Below are positions 1 to 8,085 of a stretch of DNA of 64,000 nucleotides, piece by piece. The stretch is taken from assembly GCA_963730005.1 (NCBI GenBank), contig CAVSPO010000028.1, forward strand, positions 62,001-126,000, written 5' to 3'. A program made the position numbers and the translations under genes. Each line of letters begins with the position of its first letter. Within the stretch, counting starts at the first letter, position 1. Origin of the DNA: CAVSPO01 sp963730005 (GTDB taxonomy: Bacteria; Actinomycetota; Actinomycetes; Propionibacteriales; Propionibacteriaceae). Under the pieces are notes generated by a model. That model made no database searches. It was not told where the DNA came from and saw nothing but the letters and a program-made list of their open reading frames with translations.

Positions 1-1254
1 CGCCTTGCCACCCATGTAGGGACGCAGCACCTCGGGCACGACGACAGAACCGTCTGCCTGCTGGTTGTTCTCAAGGAGAACGATGATCATGCGGGTCATC
101 GCGCACAGCGTCCCGTTCAGCGTCGCCAGCGGGCGGACCCCGTCAGCGTCGCGCTGCCGGATGTTGAGGCGTCGAGCCTGAAAATCGGTGCAGTTGGACG
201 TGGACGAGACCTCGCGGTAGCGCTGCTGGCTGGGCACCCAGGCATAGCAGTCGTACTTGCGGGCGGCGGACAGCCCGAGATCCCCGGACGCCACGTCGAG
301 CACCTGGAACGGGACACCGAGGGCGTTGAGGAACTCCTTTTCGCGTTGCAGGATCAGCTCGTGCTCAGCCTCGGCGTCCTCCGGCTCGCAGTAGACGAAC
401 AGCTCCCACTTGTCGAACCAGTGCACCCGGAAGATGCCGCGGGTGTCCTTGCCGTAGGAGCCGGCCTCGCGACGGAAAGCCGAGCTGAAACCGGCGTAGT
501 GCAGCGGCAGTTTCCCGGCATCGATGATCTCGTCGGAATGGTAGGCAGCCAACGGCACCTCGGCGGTGCCGACCAGGTACAGGTCGTCCGCCTCGAGGTG
601 GTAGACGTCGACCGCCGCCTGCCCCAGGAACCCGGTGCCGTCCATGGCTTCGGCCTTCACCAGGCTGGGCACGATCATGGGAGTGTAACCCCACTCGAGG
701 GCCTTGTTGAGCGCGAACTGGCTGAGCGCGAACTCCAGCTGCGCCACCTGGCCCTTGAGGAAGTAGAAGCGGGAGCCGCTCACCTTGGCGCCGCGCGCCA
801 TGTCGATGCCGTCCAGCAGCTCGCCGAGCTCCAGGTGGTCGCGGACGGTGACGCCCTCAGCCTCGAAATCGCGCGGCTCGCCGTGTGTCTCGATGACGAA
901 CAGGTCGTCCTCGCCGCCCTCCGGCACATCGTCGATCACGATGTTGCCGAGCTGCTTGTTGAGCTCGACGTAGTCCACCTCGGCCCGGCCGGCCGTCGCC
1001 TCCTGTTGCTTGACCTGCCCGGCCAACTCCTTGGTACGGGCCAACAGCGCCGCCTTCTCGTCACCCTTGGCCCCGGGGATCTGCTTGCCCAGTTCCTTCT
1101 GCTCGGCCCGGGCCGTCTCGAAGGCACTGATGGCGGCGCGCCGCGCTTCGTCAGCGGCCAGCAGGTCGTCGACGAGTTCGACCGAGGAGCCGCGGACCCG
1201 CTGGGAACGGCGGACGCGGTCGGGGTCAGTACGGACGAGCTTCGGATCGATCAT
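1..1254 (-). CDS. serS: Seryl-tRNA synthetase (C-terminus beyond window)
   Basis: Class II aminoacyl-tRNA synthetase that charges tRNA-Ser with serine in the cytoplasm. The frame is open from the ATG at 1254 to the window edge (418 codons; the family has about 420-430, so only a few residues are missing). It begins MIDPKLVRTDPDRVRRSQR, followed by the N-terminal helical-hairpin arm rich in Ala, Glu and Lys (about residues 30-100). The class II core follows: motif 2 (FRREAGSYGKDTRGIFRVHW), then a motif 3 region where NGTLCAMTRMI replaces the usual GT.ial.R. A -10-like TAGTCT lies 6 bases before the ATG, suggesting a leaderless mRNA. The 3' end and any terminator are outside the window. Confidence 0.97.
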   Translation of the reverse strand, partial: MIDPKLVRTDPDRVRRSQRVRGSSVELVDDLLAADEARRAAISAFETARAEQKELGKQIPGAKGDEKAALLARTKELAGQVKQQEATAGRAEVDYVELNKQLGNIVIDDVPEGGEDDLFVIETHGEPRDFEAEGVTVRDHLELGELLDGIDMARGAKVSGSRFYFLKGQVAQLEFALSQFALNKALEWGYTPMIVPSLVKAEAMDGTGFLGQAAVDVYHLEADDLYLVGTAEVPLAAYHSDEIIDAGKLPLHYAGFSSAFRREAGSYGKDTRGIFRVHWFDKWELFVYCEPEDAEAEHELILQREKEFLNALGVPFQVLDVASGDLGLSAARKYDCYAWVPSQQRYREVSSTSNCTDFQARRLNIRQRDADGVRPLATLNGTLCAMTRMIIVLLENNQQADGSVVVPEVLRPYMGGKA

Positions 1255-1260
1255 GGGGTC

Positions 1261-1266
1261 AGACTA
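1261..1266 (-). promoter_or_regulatory. -10 element of serS (leaderless layout)
   Basis: On the minus strand TAGTCT is followed by 6 bases (GACCCC) and then the serS ATG. There is no Shine-Dalgarno sequence in between, so transcription should begin at or next to the start codon. Confidence 0.55.
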
Positions 1267-1348
1267 CTGACGCGCCCGCCCGCTCGGCGAACTGATCCAG
1301 CGGTCGCCGTGAACAGCAGCCCTGACCGTGACCCGGGGCGGTCGACGC

Positions 1349-2242
1349 TCAGTGCCCGGCCTTGATCTGGATTCCGTTGATGGCCTGCGCAGCCTCGACC
1401 AGACTCGGCACGAACCTGTCGCCGAACCCGGCGTTGTGGGCGGCGTTCAGGTCCTCCCAGACCCCGGAGCCGACACCGGTGCTGACGTCGTGCTCCCCGG
1501 CAAGACGGTTGAAGTAGCGAACATCCTTGCGCGCGTTGTCGAGCTTGAACTTCATGGCAGCAAAGTCGCCGTGCAGGGTGGCCTCCATGATGTGCAGCAG
1601 CTTCGACTCGTAGATGCCGGCTGACAGAATGTCGACCAGCTGCTGCGGGTCGACGCCCGCCTTGGCCGCCACCGCGAAGGCCTCGCTGAGTGCGGTGCAG
1701 GTGGCCTGGACGAGGAAGTTGTTCAGCAGCTTCGTGGTGTGCGCCGAACCCAGCCCGCCGCACCGGAAGATGTTCTCGGAGTAGGCCCGCAAGACCGGCT
1801 CGAGCCGGGTGAAGGTGGCATCGTCGGCGCCCACCAAGGTGTTCACCGTGCCGGCCGCAGTGGCCTCAGGACCCCGCGTCATCGGCGCATCCACATAACC
1901 GACTCCCTTGTCAGCAGCCAGTTGGGCAAGCCGGCGGGTGCTGGACGGCTCGGAGGTGGAGGTGTCGACGATGATCAGGCCCGGCTTGGGGTCGCTCAGC
2001 AGGCCGTCGTCACCGGCCACCACCTGTTCCACATCGGATGAATCCGTGACACAGATGATCACGATGTCGCACGTTCGGCCCAGCTCCGCATTGCCGTCCA
2101 CCACCACGGCACCCGCGTCGGCGAGGTCCGCCGGATTGCGACGGTGCACGGTGTAGCTCAACGGGAAACCCTTGGTGACGAGATTCCTGGCCATGCCGTG
2201 CCCCATCAACCCCGAGGCCCCCACGAACCCGATCCGCTCCAT
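1349..2242 (-). CDS. NAD(P)-dependent beta-hydroxyacid dehydrogenase family protein
   Basis: Member of the 3-hydroxyisobutyrate dehydrogenase / tartronate semialdehyde reductase family, 297 aa, cytosolic. The N-terminal Rossmann fold has IGFVGASGLMGHGMARNL (family pattern GxGxMGxxMAxNL). The substrate-binding stretch VDAPMTRGPEATAAGTVNTL matches the family's DAPVSGG.xGAxxGtL. The helical C-terminal domain has the catalytic Lys in GSAHTTKLLNNFL (family G.G...K..NN). I chose the ATG at 2242 because TTTGGAGG precedes it and homologues start with MxxIGFxG; the frame stays open further upstream but runs into an inverted repeat. The exact substrate cannot be read from sequence. It is divergent from the lipid kinase gene at 2433. 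Confidence 0.88.
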   Translation of the reverse strand: MERIGFVGASGLMGHGMARNLVTKGFPLSYTVHRRNPADLADAGAVVVDGNAELGRTCDIVIICVTDSSDVEQVVAGDDGLLSDPKPGLIIVDTSTSEPSSTRRLAQLAADKGVGYVDAPMTRGPEATAAGTVNTLVGADDATFTRLEPVLRAYSENIFRCGGLGSAHTTKLLNNFLVQATCTALSEAFAVAAKAGVDPQQLVDILSAGIYESKLLHIMEATLHGDFAAMKFKLDNARKDVRYFNRLAGEHDVSTGVGSGVWEDLNAAHNAGFGDRFVPSLVEAAQAINGIQIKAGH

Positions 2243-2294
2243 CTGCGCCTCCAAATCTGTGGCACTGGCCGTTGACTGCCAGCGATCGCTTTCG

Positions 2295-2359
2295 TAACTT
2301 GTGTCCATGCGGTCGGGAATGGCGTATTTGGGCCTTCCCGACCGCATGGACACAAGTTA
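2295..2359. repeat. Inverted repeat element, copy A
   Basis: Two perfect 25-base arms (2295-2319 and 2335-2359) flank a 15-base loop; the left arm reads TAACTTGTGTCCATGCGGTC and then GGGAA. Copy B lies at 11090-11152 and matches the reverse complement of this copy, including part of the loop (GGGAAGGCCCA...TAC), so the element has an orientation. It sits in the 190-base gap between the divergent dehydrogenase and lipid kinase genes. There is no T-run after the stem, which argues against a simple terminator. Confidence 0.85.
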
Positions 2360-2432
2360 GCGCAGTCGTGATGGCAGGGTTGTTCCTGAGGGCGGCGTCC
2401 GCCGCCCAGTGCCTGCTGCCACGGGAGTTCTC

Positions 2433-3431
2433 ATGCAACCGGACATCGTGCCGTCCACCCCCCGGCGACTGCAGCCCCAGCACGACAGACTGGCCGCCAT
2501 CGTCTACAACCCTGCGAAGCAGGCGGACGAGGCGGCTTTCCGACGCCGCGTCAGCGAAGCGCTCGGCCGGCGCGGCTGGGACGAACCGCTGTGGTTGCCC
2601 ACCACCGAGGACGACCCGGGCTATTCGATGACGCGGCAGGCCATCGACCAGCAGGCGTCGCTGGTGCTGGGTTCTGGCGGTGACGGCACCATGCGGGTCA
2701 TCTGCTCGCAACTGGCCGGCACCGGCATCCCGTTCGGGCTGTTGCCTTCAGGGACGGCCAATCTGCTGGCCCGCAATCTGGCCGTGCCCCTGAACGAGCG
2801 CGACGCCCTGGACGTCGCCCTGGACGGAGTCGCCCGAGCCATTGACCTGGTCAAGGTGACGATCGACGGCCACGAGGACCGGTCCGAGTACTTCGCCGTG
2901 ATGGCCGGCATCGGCTTCGACGCCCGGCTGATGGCCAACACCGACGAGAAACTCAAGAAGATCGTCGGTGCCGCCGCCTATGTGGTGGCCTTTGCCCAGG
3001 AGCTCGGCTCCAAACCGCAACGGATCGGGGTGCGGATCGACGACCAGCCCGCGTTCCAACGCAAGGCGGTGCTCACCGTGCTGGGCAACGTGAGCAGCAT
3101 CCAGGGTGGCGTCGCGGTGCTGCCCGACGCCAATCCCGTCGACGGCTTGGTGGACCTGCTGATCGCCAACCCCAGCGGGGCGCACGGCTGGCTACGGCTG
3201 GCCGGCCAAGTGCTGGCGAAGATCCGCCGCGGCAAGGAGATGGAACAGTTCCAGGGCAGCCGGATCACCATCTGGCTCGACCGTCCCACCCTGTACGAGT
3301 TCGACGGGGACACGCTCGGCAGGGCCACCATCTTCACCGCCGAGGTGGTCCCCGGAGCGCTGACCATCATGCTGCCGGACACCAGTCACACCGAAGAGTT
3401 GACGGAGGCTGCCGACATCCCCGGGCACTGA
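2433..3431 (+). CDS. Diacylglycerol/lipid kinase family protein (DAGK catalytic domain)
   Basis: Lipid kinase of the DagK/YegS fold, 332 aa, expected to phosphorylate a membrane lipid at the inner leaflet using ATP. The catalytic-domain signature GSGGDGTMRV is near residue 80 and the second loop LPSGTANLLARNL about 30 residues later; both are family hallmarks. The C-terminal beta-sandwich contains LGNVSSIQGGVAVLPDANPVDG (family GN....GGG....P.A...DG). The ATG at 2433 is preceded by CGGGAG at a good distance; a GTG at 2409 in the same frame lacks a ribosome site. It has no membrane segments. The substrate (diacylglycerol, sphingoid base or other) cannot be decided. The next gene starts 45 bases downstream and may be co-transcribed. 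Confidence 0.9.
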   Translation: MQPDIVPSTPRRLQPQHDRLAAIVYNPAKQADEAAFRRRVSEALGRRGWDEPLWLPTTEDDPGYSMTRQAIDQQASLVLGSGGDGTMRVICSQLAGTGIPFGLLPSGTANLLARNLAVPLNERDALDVALDGVARAIDLVKVTIDGHEDRSEYFAVMAGIGFDARLMANTDEKLKKIVGAAAYVVAFAQELGSKPQRIGVRIDDQPAFQRKAVLTVLGNVSSIQGGVAVLPDANPVDGLVDLLIANPSGAHGWLRLAGQVLAKIRRGKEMEQFQGSRITIWLDRPTLYEFDGDTLGRATIFTAEVVPGALTIMLPDTSHTEELTEAADIPGH

Positions 3432-3476
3432 CCGGGGAGCCGGCTGCCACCTGGCAGCAGCACCGAAGGGACCACC

Positions 3477-3830
3477 ATGGTTGAACTGACCGACGAGCAA
3501 TTCGAGCAGGCGGTTGAGAGCGCACTCGGCCTGATTCCGACCGAGCTGCTCGCCCTGGTCGAGAACGTCGCGCTGATCGTCGAGGACGAACCCCCGCCCG
3601 GCGAGGACCCCGAGCTGCTCGGGCTGTACGACGGGTTGCCGCTCACCGAAGCGGATTCCGGGTGGTCATTCGTGCTGCCCAATCGGATCCTGATTTTCCA
3701 GGGACCGCTACAGCGCTGGTGCGCCGACCGCGATGAGCTGGAGGGAGAAATCGCCGTCACCGTGGTGCACGAGATCGCCCACCACTTCGGTATGGAGGAA
3801 GACCGGCTGGCAGAGCTGGGCTGGGACTGA
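3477..3830 (+). CDS. Small zinc metallopeptidase family protein (zincin-like)
   Basis: Protein of 117 aa from the minimal zincin family common in actinobacteria (zincin-like metallopeptidase, PF06262 type). The zinc motif HEIAHHFGM (HExxH plus a third His) lies near the C-terminus, after VTVVHEIAHH. Upstream is the family's acidic patch (VEDEPPPGEDPELLGLYDGL) and the strand LPNRILIFQGPLQRW. The start ATG at 3477 follows GAAGGG. Activity has been inferred from structure for the family; the physiological substrate is unknown. It is convergent with pheA, whose stop lies 32 bases away. Confidence 0.88.
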   Translation: MVELTDEQFEQAVESALGLIPTELLALVENVALIVEDEPPPGEDPELLGLYDGLPLTEADSGWSFVLPNRILIFQGPLQRWCADRDELEGEIAVTVVHEIAHHFGMEEDRLAELGWD

Positions 3831-3862
3831 AACGCCCAGCTGCATCAATGCGAGCCTGGCTC

Positions 3863-4798
3863 TCACACCCAGTCGGAAGTCGGCAGCCGATGCCCCCCGA
3901 TGGCGTTCAACCAATCGTGGGCCGCGATGTAGTCGCTGGCGTGCGCCCCGACCGGCACGTTGGGGGTCACCAGATCAGCACGCGGATAGCTGCCCAGGTA
4001 GACCACGTCCTTGCAGATGCGGTGCATGCCCATCAGTGCCTCGGCCAACCGCGGGTCGTCCAGATGGCCCTCGGCGTCGATGCTGAAGCAGTAACTGCCG
4101 AGGATCGTCTTGGTGGGTCGGCTCTCGATCCGGCACAGGTTGACGCCGCGGCTGGCGAGCTGCTGCAGGATCTCGAGCAGGGCCCCGGAATGGTCCTCCC
4201 GCATGTAGGCGACCATCGTGGTCTTGTCGTGGCCGGTGCGCGGGGTGGGCGGCCCGGGCCGGCGCACCAGGACGAAGCGCGTGACTGCGTCCGGGTTGTC
4301 GGCGATGTCAGTGGCCAAGGCATCCAGCCCGTAGAGTTCCCCCGCCACCGCGGCGCAGATCGCCGCGTCATACTCGGAGTCGGGGTTGCTGACCTCCTTG
4401 GCCGCGCCGGCGGTGGAGAACTTGTCGGCGATCGACGCCCAACCCACGTTGTCGGCCAGCCAGTCGCGGGTCTGGGCGACGGCGTGCGAGTGCGTGGCAA
4501 TTCGCCGGATGTCCTGCAACTGGGTGCCAGGGCGGACGACCAGCACGAAGCGCACGCTGATGATCGCCTCGGCCATGATCTGCAGGCGCTCCACATCAGG
4601 ATTCCCGAGGTAGTCGAGGGTTGCCGAGACGCCGCCTTCGACCGAGTTCTCGATCGGCACCACCGAACCGTCCACCTCGCCGGCGCGCACCGCGTCCAGC
4701 GCCGCAGCGACAGTCGGGTAGGGCCTGGATTCCTCGTCGCTGAGCGACAGCAGCGCCTGGTGAGTGAACGTTCCAGCGGGTCCGAAGTAGCCGAGCAT
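3863..4798 (-). CDS. pheA: Prephenate dehydratase
   Basis: Converts prephenate to phenylpyruvate in phenylalanine synthesis; 311 aa, monofunctional (no chorismate mutase domain). The periplasmic-binding-protein-like catalytic domain begins YFGPAGTFTHQAL and contains the NSVEGGVSATLDYL loop and the catalytic Thr-Arg-Phe (DAVTRFVLV). The C-terminal ACT domain has the phenylalanine-binding motifs GALLEILQQLASRGVNL and CRIESRPTK (ESRP), so feedback inhibition by phenylalanine is expected. Length is typical of actinobacterial enzymes (about 305-320 aa). The ATG at 4798 is preceded by TAGTCT at 6 bases, a leaderless layout. Confidence 0.96.
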   Translation of the reverse strand: MLGYFGPAGTFTHQALLSLSDEESRPYPTVAAALDAVRAGEVDGSVVPIENSVEGGVSATLDYLGNPDVERLQIMAEAIISVRFVLVVRPGTQLQDIRRIATHSHAVAQTRDWLADNVGWASIADKFSTAGAAKEVSNPDSEYDAAICAAVAGELYGLDALATDIADNPDAVTRFVLVRRPGPPTPRTGHDKTTMVAYMREDHSGALLEILQQLASRGVNLCRIESRPTKTILGSYCFSIDAEGHLDDPRLAEALMGMHRICKDVVYLGSYPRADLVTPNVPVGAHASDYIAAHDWLNAIGGHRLPTSDWV

Positions 4799-4804
4799 TG
4801 GCCC

Positions 4805-4810
4805 AGACTA
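4805..4810 (-). promoter_or_regulatory. -10 element of pheA (leaderless layout)
   Basis: TAGTCT on the minus strand, then GGGCCA, then the pheA ATG. It is the same hexamer and spacing as at serS. Confidence 0.5.
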
Positions 4811-4860
4811 GCCCGAGGCGTGCCCCCGAGCATTCGCGACCACTGCGGGCCGGCTGCGGC

Positions 4861-5724
4861 TCACTTGAGCAGCTTGCTCATCCGACGATCAGCCAGCACC
4901 TTGCCGCCCGTCTGGCAAACAGGGCAGTACTGCAGCGACGAGTCGGCGAAGCTCACCTCGGCGATCGTTGCCCCGCAGACATCGCACGGCTCACCGGTGC
5001 GGCCGTGCACGCGCAGATGGGCCTTCTTGGTGCCCTTGATCTCTTTCGCGGCCAGCCCCCTGGCCCGCTCGGTGGCCTCGCGCAGCTCGGTCTTCAAGGC
5101 CTCGAACAGCGCCACCCGCTCCTGCTCGGTCAGGTTGGACGCCGGCCTGAAAGGACTCAGCTTCGCGGCATGCAGGATCTCGTCGCTGTAGGCGTTGCCG
5201 ATGCCTGCGATCACCTTCTGGTCACGCAGCAACCCCTTGAGCTGCGCCTTGCCGGCAACGCGCAGGATCTCGTCGAACTGCTGCTGGCCGAAGCTGTCGT
5301 CCATCGGGTCCGGACCCAACGCTGCGACGCCGGGCACCGTTGCGGGGTCGGTGACGACGTACACCGCCAGCTTGCGCTGGGTGCCCGCCTCCGTCAGGTC
5401 GAAACCGGAACCGTCGTCCAGCCCCACCCGCAGGCTGAGCGGCCCCTTGCCGGGCCGGGCAGGCGTTTCGGGCAGCTGGTCACGCCAGACCAGCCACCCC
5501 GCCCTGGCCAGGTGGAACACCAGGTGGATGCCCTGCGCGTCGATGTCACAGAACTTGCCGTGCCGCGTCACAGCGCTGATTTCGAGCCCGATCAAGGCTT
5601 CGGGGCTGGGGTCGTAGGTCTTGAGGGCGCTGAAGGCGGCGAGCTCGACGCGGGTGATGACGCGGCCCGGCAGCCGCTCGTCCAGGAACGAGCGCAACGC
5701 CTCGACCTCGGGCAACTCAGGCAC
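4861..5724 (-). CDS. Fpg/Nei family DNA glycosylase
   Basis: Bifunctional glycosylase/AP lyase of base excision repair, 287 aa. It has the N-terminal PELPEVEALRSFL (Pro2 nucleophile, Glu3), the beta-hairpin Lys in TRHGKFCDI, the H2TH region around GIGNAYSDEILHAAKLSPF, and a C-terminal zinc finger (CDVCG...YCPVCQTGGK). The finger tip reads FADSSLQYC where E. coli MutM has the lesion-contacting Gly-Arg-Ser-Thr; loss of that Arg marks an actinobacterial subgroup whose preferred lesion may differ from 8-oxoguanine. Its ATG lies inside the end of aat (8-base overlap), so translation is probably coupled to aat. Confidence 0.92.
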   Translation of the reverse strand: MPELPEVEALRSFLDERLPGRVITRVELAAFSALKTYDPSPEALIGLEISAVTRHGKFCDIDAQGIHLVFHLARAGWLVWRDQLPETPARPGKGPLSLRVGLDDGSGFDLTEAGTQRKLAVYVVTDPATVPGVAALGPDPMDDSFGQQQFDEILRVAGKAQLKGLLRDQKVIAGIGNAYSDEILHAAKLSPFRPASNLTEQERVALFEALKTELREATERARGLAAKEIKGTKKAHLRVHGRTGEPCDVCGATIAEVSFADSSLQYCPVCQTGGKVLADRRMSKLLK

Positions 5725-6418
5725 GGACCCTCCTCATCGACTCGCTGGGCACCGGCCACTGGGTGTCCGGCCGTTCCAGGGCGGCCGCCAGACGACGCAG
5801 ATAACCGCGGCGGCTGATCCGGGTGGCACCCAGGCTCGCCAGATGATCAGTCAACCACTGGACGTCGAGCAGTGCCGTGTGGTCGGGCCGGGCGCGCAGT
5901 TCCTCCACCAGGCGCAGCAACGCCACCTTGGAGGCGTCCCGACCGTACTGGGGGTCGTGGAACATGGACTCCCCGGCAAACAGCCCGCCGATGCTCACCC
6001 CGTAAAGGCCACCCACCAGACGTCCCTGGGCATCCCAGGTCTCCACCGAGTGCACCTGACCTGCCTCATGCAGCTGGGTGTAGACCGACACGATGTCTTC
6101 GTCGATCCAGCCGTAGGGCCGGCCCGGGTCGGCGCAGCGGCGGATGACCTGGTCGAACGCCAGGTCGATGGACGTCAGGTACCGCTTCGCCGTCTTGGCC
6201 AGGCTGCGGGAGACCCGCAGCCTGGCCAGCTCGACGACGCCGCGCTGCACCGGGGACCACCAACCCATCTCGCCGCGGAACCCGGAGTCGTTCAGCGGCA
6301 TCGGGAACACCCCCGAGGAATACGCGGCCATCACCAGACCCGCGTCGAACTCCTCGCTGAAGCCGATCAGGTCCTGGTCAGGCCAGGATTCCTCGGGCCC
6401 GAAGATGTAGGCGAGCAT
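5717..6418 (-). CDS. aat: Leucyl/phenylalanyl-tRNA--protein transferase
   Basis: Transfers Leu or Phe from aminoacyl-tRNA to proteins with an N-terminal Arg or Lys, which makes them ClpS/ClpAP substrates of the N-end rule pathway. The protein is 233 aa, the normal length. Family motifs seen: FPMPLN followed by GWWSPVQRGV, the SVETWDAQGRLVGGLYGVSI strand, GESMFHDPQYGRDASKVAL, and DVQWLTDHLASLGATRISR near the C-terminus. It is the first gene of a two-gene unit with the glycosylase, sharing 8 bases. A weak GACACT hexamer lies 6 bases before the ATG. Confidence 0.95.
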   Translation of the reverse strand: MLAYIFGPEESWPDQDLIGFSEEFDAGLVMAAYSSGVFPMPLNDSGFRGEMGWWSPVQRGVVELARLRVSRSLAKTAKRYLTSIDLAFDQVIRRCADPGRPYGWIDEDIVSVYTQLHEAGQVHSVETWDAQGRLVGGLYGVSIGGLFAGESMFHDPQYGRDASKVALLRLVEELRARPDHTALLDVQWLTDHLASLGATRISRRGYLRRLAAALERPDTQWPVPSESMRRVRA

Positions 6419-6499
6419 CTCGTCAGTGTCACACCGGCCGCGGACAGTTGTGCGGGACGACGGACTCTCTGCGCACCACCTGCCAGGCCGCCCGGCGCA

Positions 6500-7792
6500 C
6501 TACTGACGCTCGCGTGAGGGTGTCCACGGGGTGATGGGGTTGCCGACGTAGACCTGGCGGGGACGGTAGATCTTCCCGTTCGGGTCGGTGTAGACCTCTT
6601 TCCAGTTGGCGATCCAGCCCGGCAGCCGGCCGATCGCGAACAGCACCGTGAACATGTTGAGCGGGATGCCGATGGCACGCAGGATGATGCCCGAGTAGAA
6701 GTCGACGTTCGGGTACAGCTTGCGGCTGATGAAGTAGTCGTCGTTGAGCGCGCACTCCTCCAGCTCCTTGGCGACGTCCAGCAGCGGGTCGCTGATGTGC
6801 AGCGACTCGAGCAGGTCGTCGGCGGCCTTCTTCAGGATCTTGGCGCGCGGGTCGAAGTTGCGGTAGACCCGGTGGCCGAAGCCCATCAGCCGGATGCCGT
6901 TGTTCTTGTCCTTCACCTGGTTCACGAAGTCCTCGACGCTGACCTGCTCGCGCCGCAGCCGCTGCAGCATCTGGATGGTGGCCACATTGGCGCCGCCGTG
7001 CCGATCACCCCACAGCGCGACCACGCCCGCCGCGCAACTGGCGTACATGTTCGCGTTGCTGGACGCGGCCATCCGCACCGTGGAGGTGGAGCAGTTCTGC
7101 TCATGATCGGCGTGCAGCACCAGGAACATGTTGAGGGCGTGACTCACCTCCGGGCTGGCCTCGTAGTTCTTGTAGGGCACCGAGAACATCATGTGCAGGA
7201 AGTTGTCGACATACCTCAGGTCATGCCGCGGGTAGGTGATCGGTTCGCCGATGTTCGACTTGTACGACGCCGCCGCCAGGGTGCGCACCTTCGAGATCAA
7301 CCGGGCCGCGTAGTAGTGCAGGGCCTCGTCGTCATTCTCCTTGCCGATCTTGGGACGCTCATGGGTGCTGAGCGCGTTGATCATGGCCGACAGGATGGCC
7401 ATCGGGTTGGCGAACTCCGGGAAGCCGTCAAAGTGCTTGAGCATCGCCTGCGGGATCGCAGAGCACTCGGTCAGCGACTCGGTGAACTTGGCTCGCTCCT
7501 CGATGTTGGGCAGGTGCCCGAAAATCAGCAGGTAGGCAGTCTCGATGAACGAGCTGCGCTCGGCCAACTCCTCGATGGGGATACCGCGGTAGCGCAGGAT
7601 GCCCGTCTCGCCGTCGATGAAGGTGATGGCCGACTTGCAGGAACCGGTGTTGGAGTAGCCGTCATCCAGGGTGATGTAGCCCGTCTTCTTGCGCAGCGCG
7701 CTGATGTCGATCGCGCGCTCCCCCTCGGTGCCCACGACGATCGGGAACTCGAACACTTGCCCGTCGAGCTCGACTCTTGCCACGTCACCCAT
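6500..7792 (-). CDS. gltA: Citrate synthase (type II, hexameric class)
   Basis: Condenses acetyl-CoA and oxaloacetate to citrate at the entry of the TCA cycle; 430 aa, the standard type II length. Active-site segments seen: LHADHEQNCSTSTVRMAASS (substrate His), FGHRVYRNFDPRAK (His and Arg contacts) and DVDFYSGIILRAIGIP with the catalytic Asp. The N-terminal beta-strand domain (ARVELDGQVFEFPIV) and the ALRKKTGYITLDDGYSNTGSC segment are typical of gram-negative-type and actinobacterial enzymes. The start at 7792 has GGAGG 8-9 bases upstream. Divergent from the EcsC-family gene across a 293-base gap. Confidence 0.97.
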   Translation of the reverse strand: MGDVARVELDGQVFEFPIVVGTEGERAIDISALRKKTGYITLDDGYSNTGSCKSAITFIDGETGILRYRGIPIEELAERSSFIETAYLLIFGHLPNIEERAKFTESLTECSAIPQAMLKHFDGFPEFANPMAILSAMINALSTHERPKIGKENDDEALHYYAARLISKVRTLAAASYKSNIGEPITYPRHDLRYVDNFLHMMFSVPYKNYEASPEVSHALNMFLVLHADHEQNCSTSTVRMAASSNANMYASCAAGVVALWGDRHGGANVATIQMLQRLRREQVSVEDFVNQVKDKNNGIRLMGFGHRVYRNFDPRAKILKKAADDLLESLHISDPLLDVAKELEECALNDDYFISRKLYPNVDFYSGIILRAIGIPLNMFTVLFAIGRLPGWIANWKEVYTDPNGKIYRPRQVYVGNPITPWTPSRERQ

Positions 7793-7861
7793 CAGCTACC
7801 TCCATCTGTCAGATCGGGGCTTACCCCGGGCGCGCGCGTAACCGGCACGCCACGCGACCTA

Positions 7862-7968
7862 GATCTTTCCAGATCCGGTGCCGCTTGGGCAGTCCCCCGG
7901 CAGATTCCTGTCGTGCCCGGCAGCCGTTCGGGACGCGACCGACGGCCGGTCGACCCCTGATTCAGGGG
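7862..7968. promoter_or_regulatory. gltA / EcsC-gene divergent region with two palindromes
   Basis: Two short perfect inverted repeats lie in the gap between the divergent genes: GATCT-TTCC-AGATC at 7862-7875 and CCCCTGA-T-TCAGGGG at 7954-7968. A TACGGT -10-like hexamer at 8012-8017 could serve the rightward gene. These look like operator sites, but no regulator can be named. Confidence 0.35.
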
Positions 7969-8085
7969 ACGGGTCCGGGTCAGCCGGCCCAAGCCGGTTC
8001 AGCTCGCAGGCTACGGTTGGAGCTGTCAGTCGGGTGCGCGGCAAACCGCACCACCACACGCCGGACCACCCGCAGGAGGAACCCC

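Noticed and set aside
346..1365. Plus-strand open frame across serS
   Set aside because: serS on the minus strand explains the whole stretch with full-length homology.
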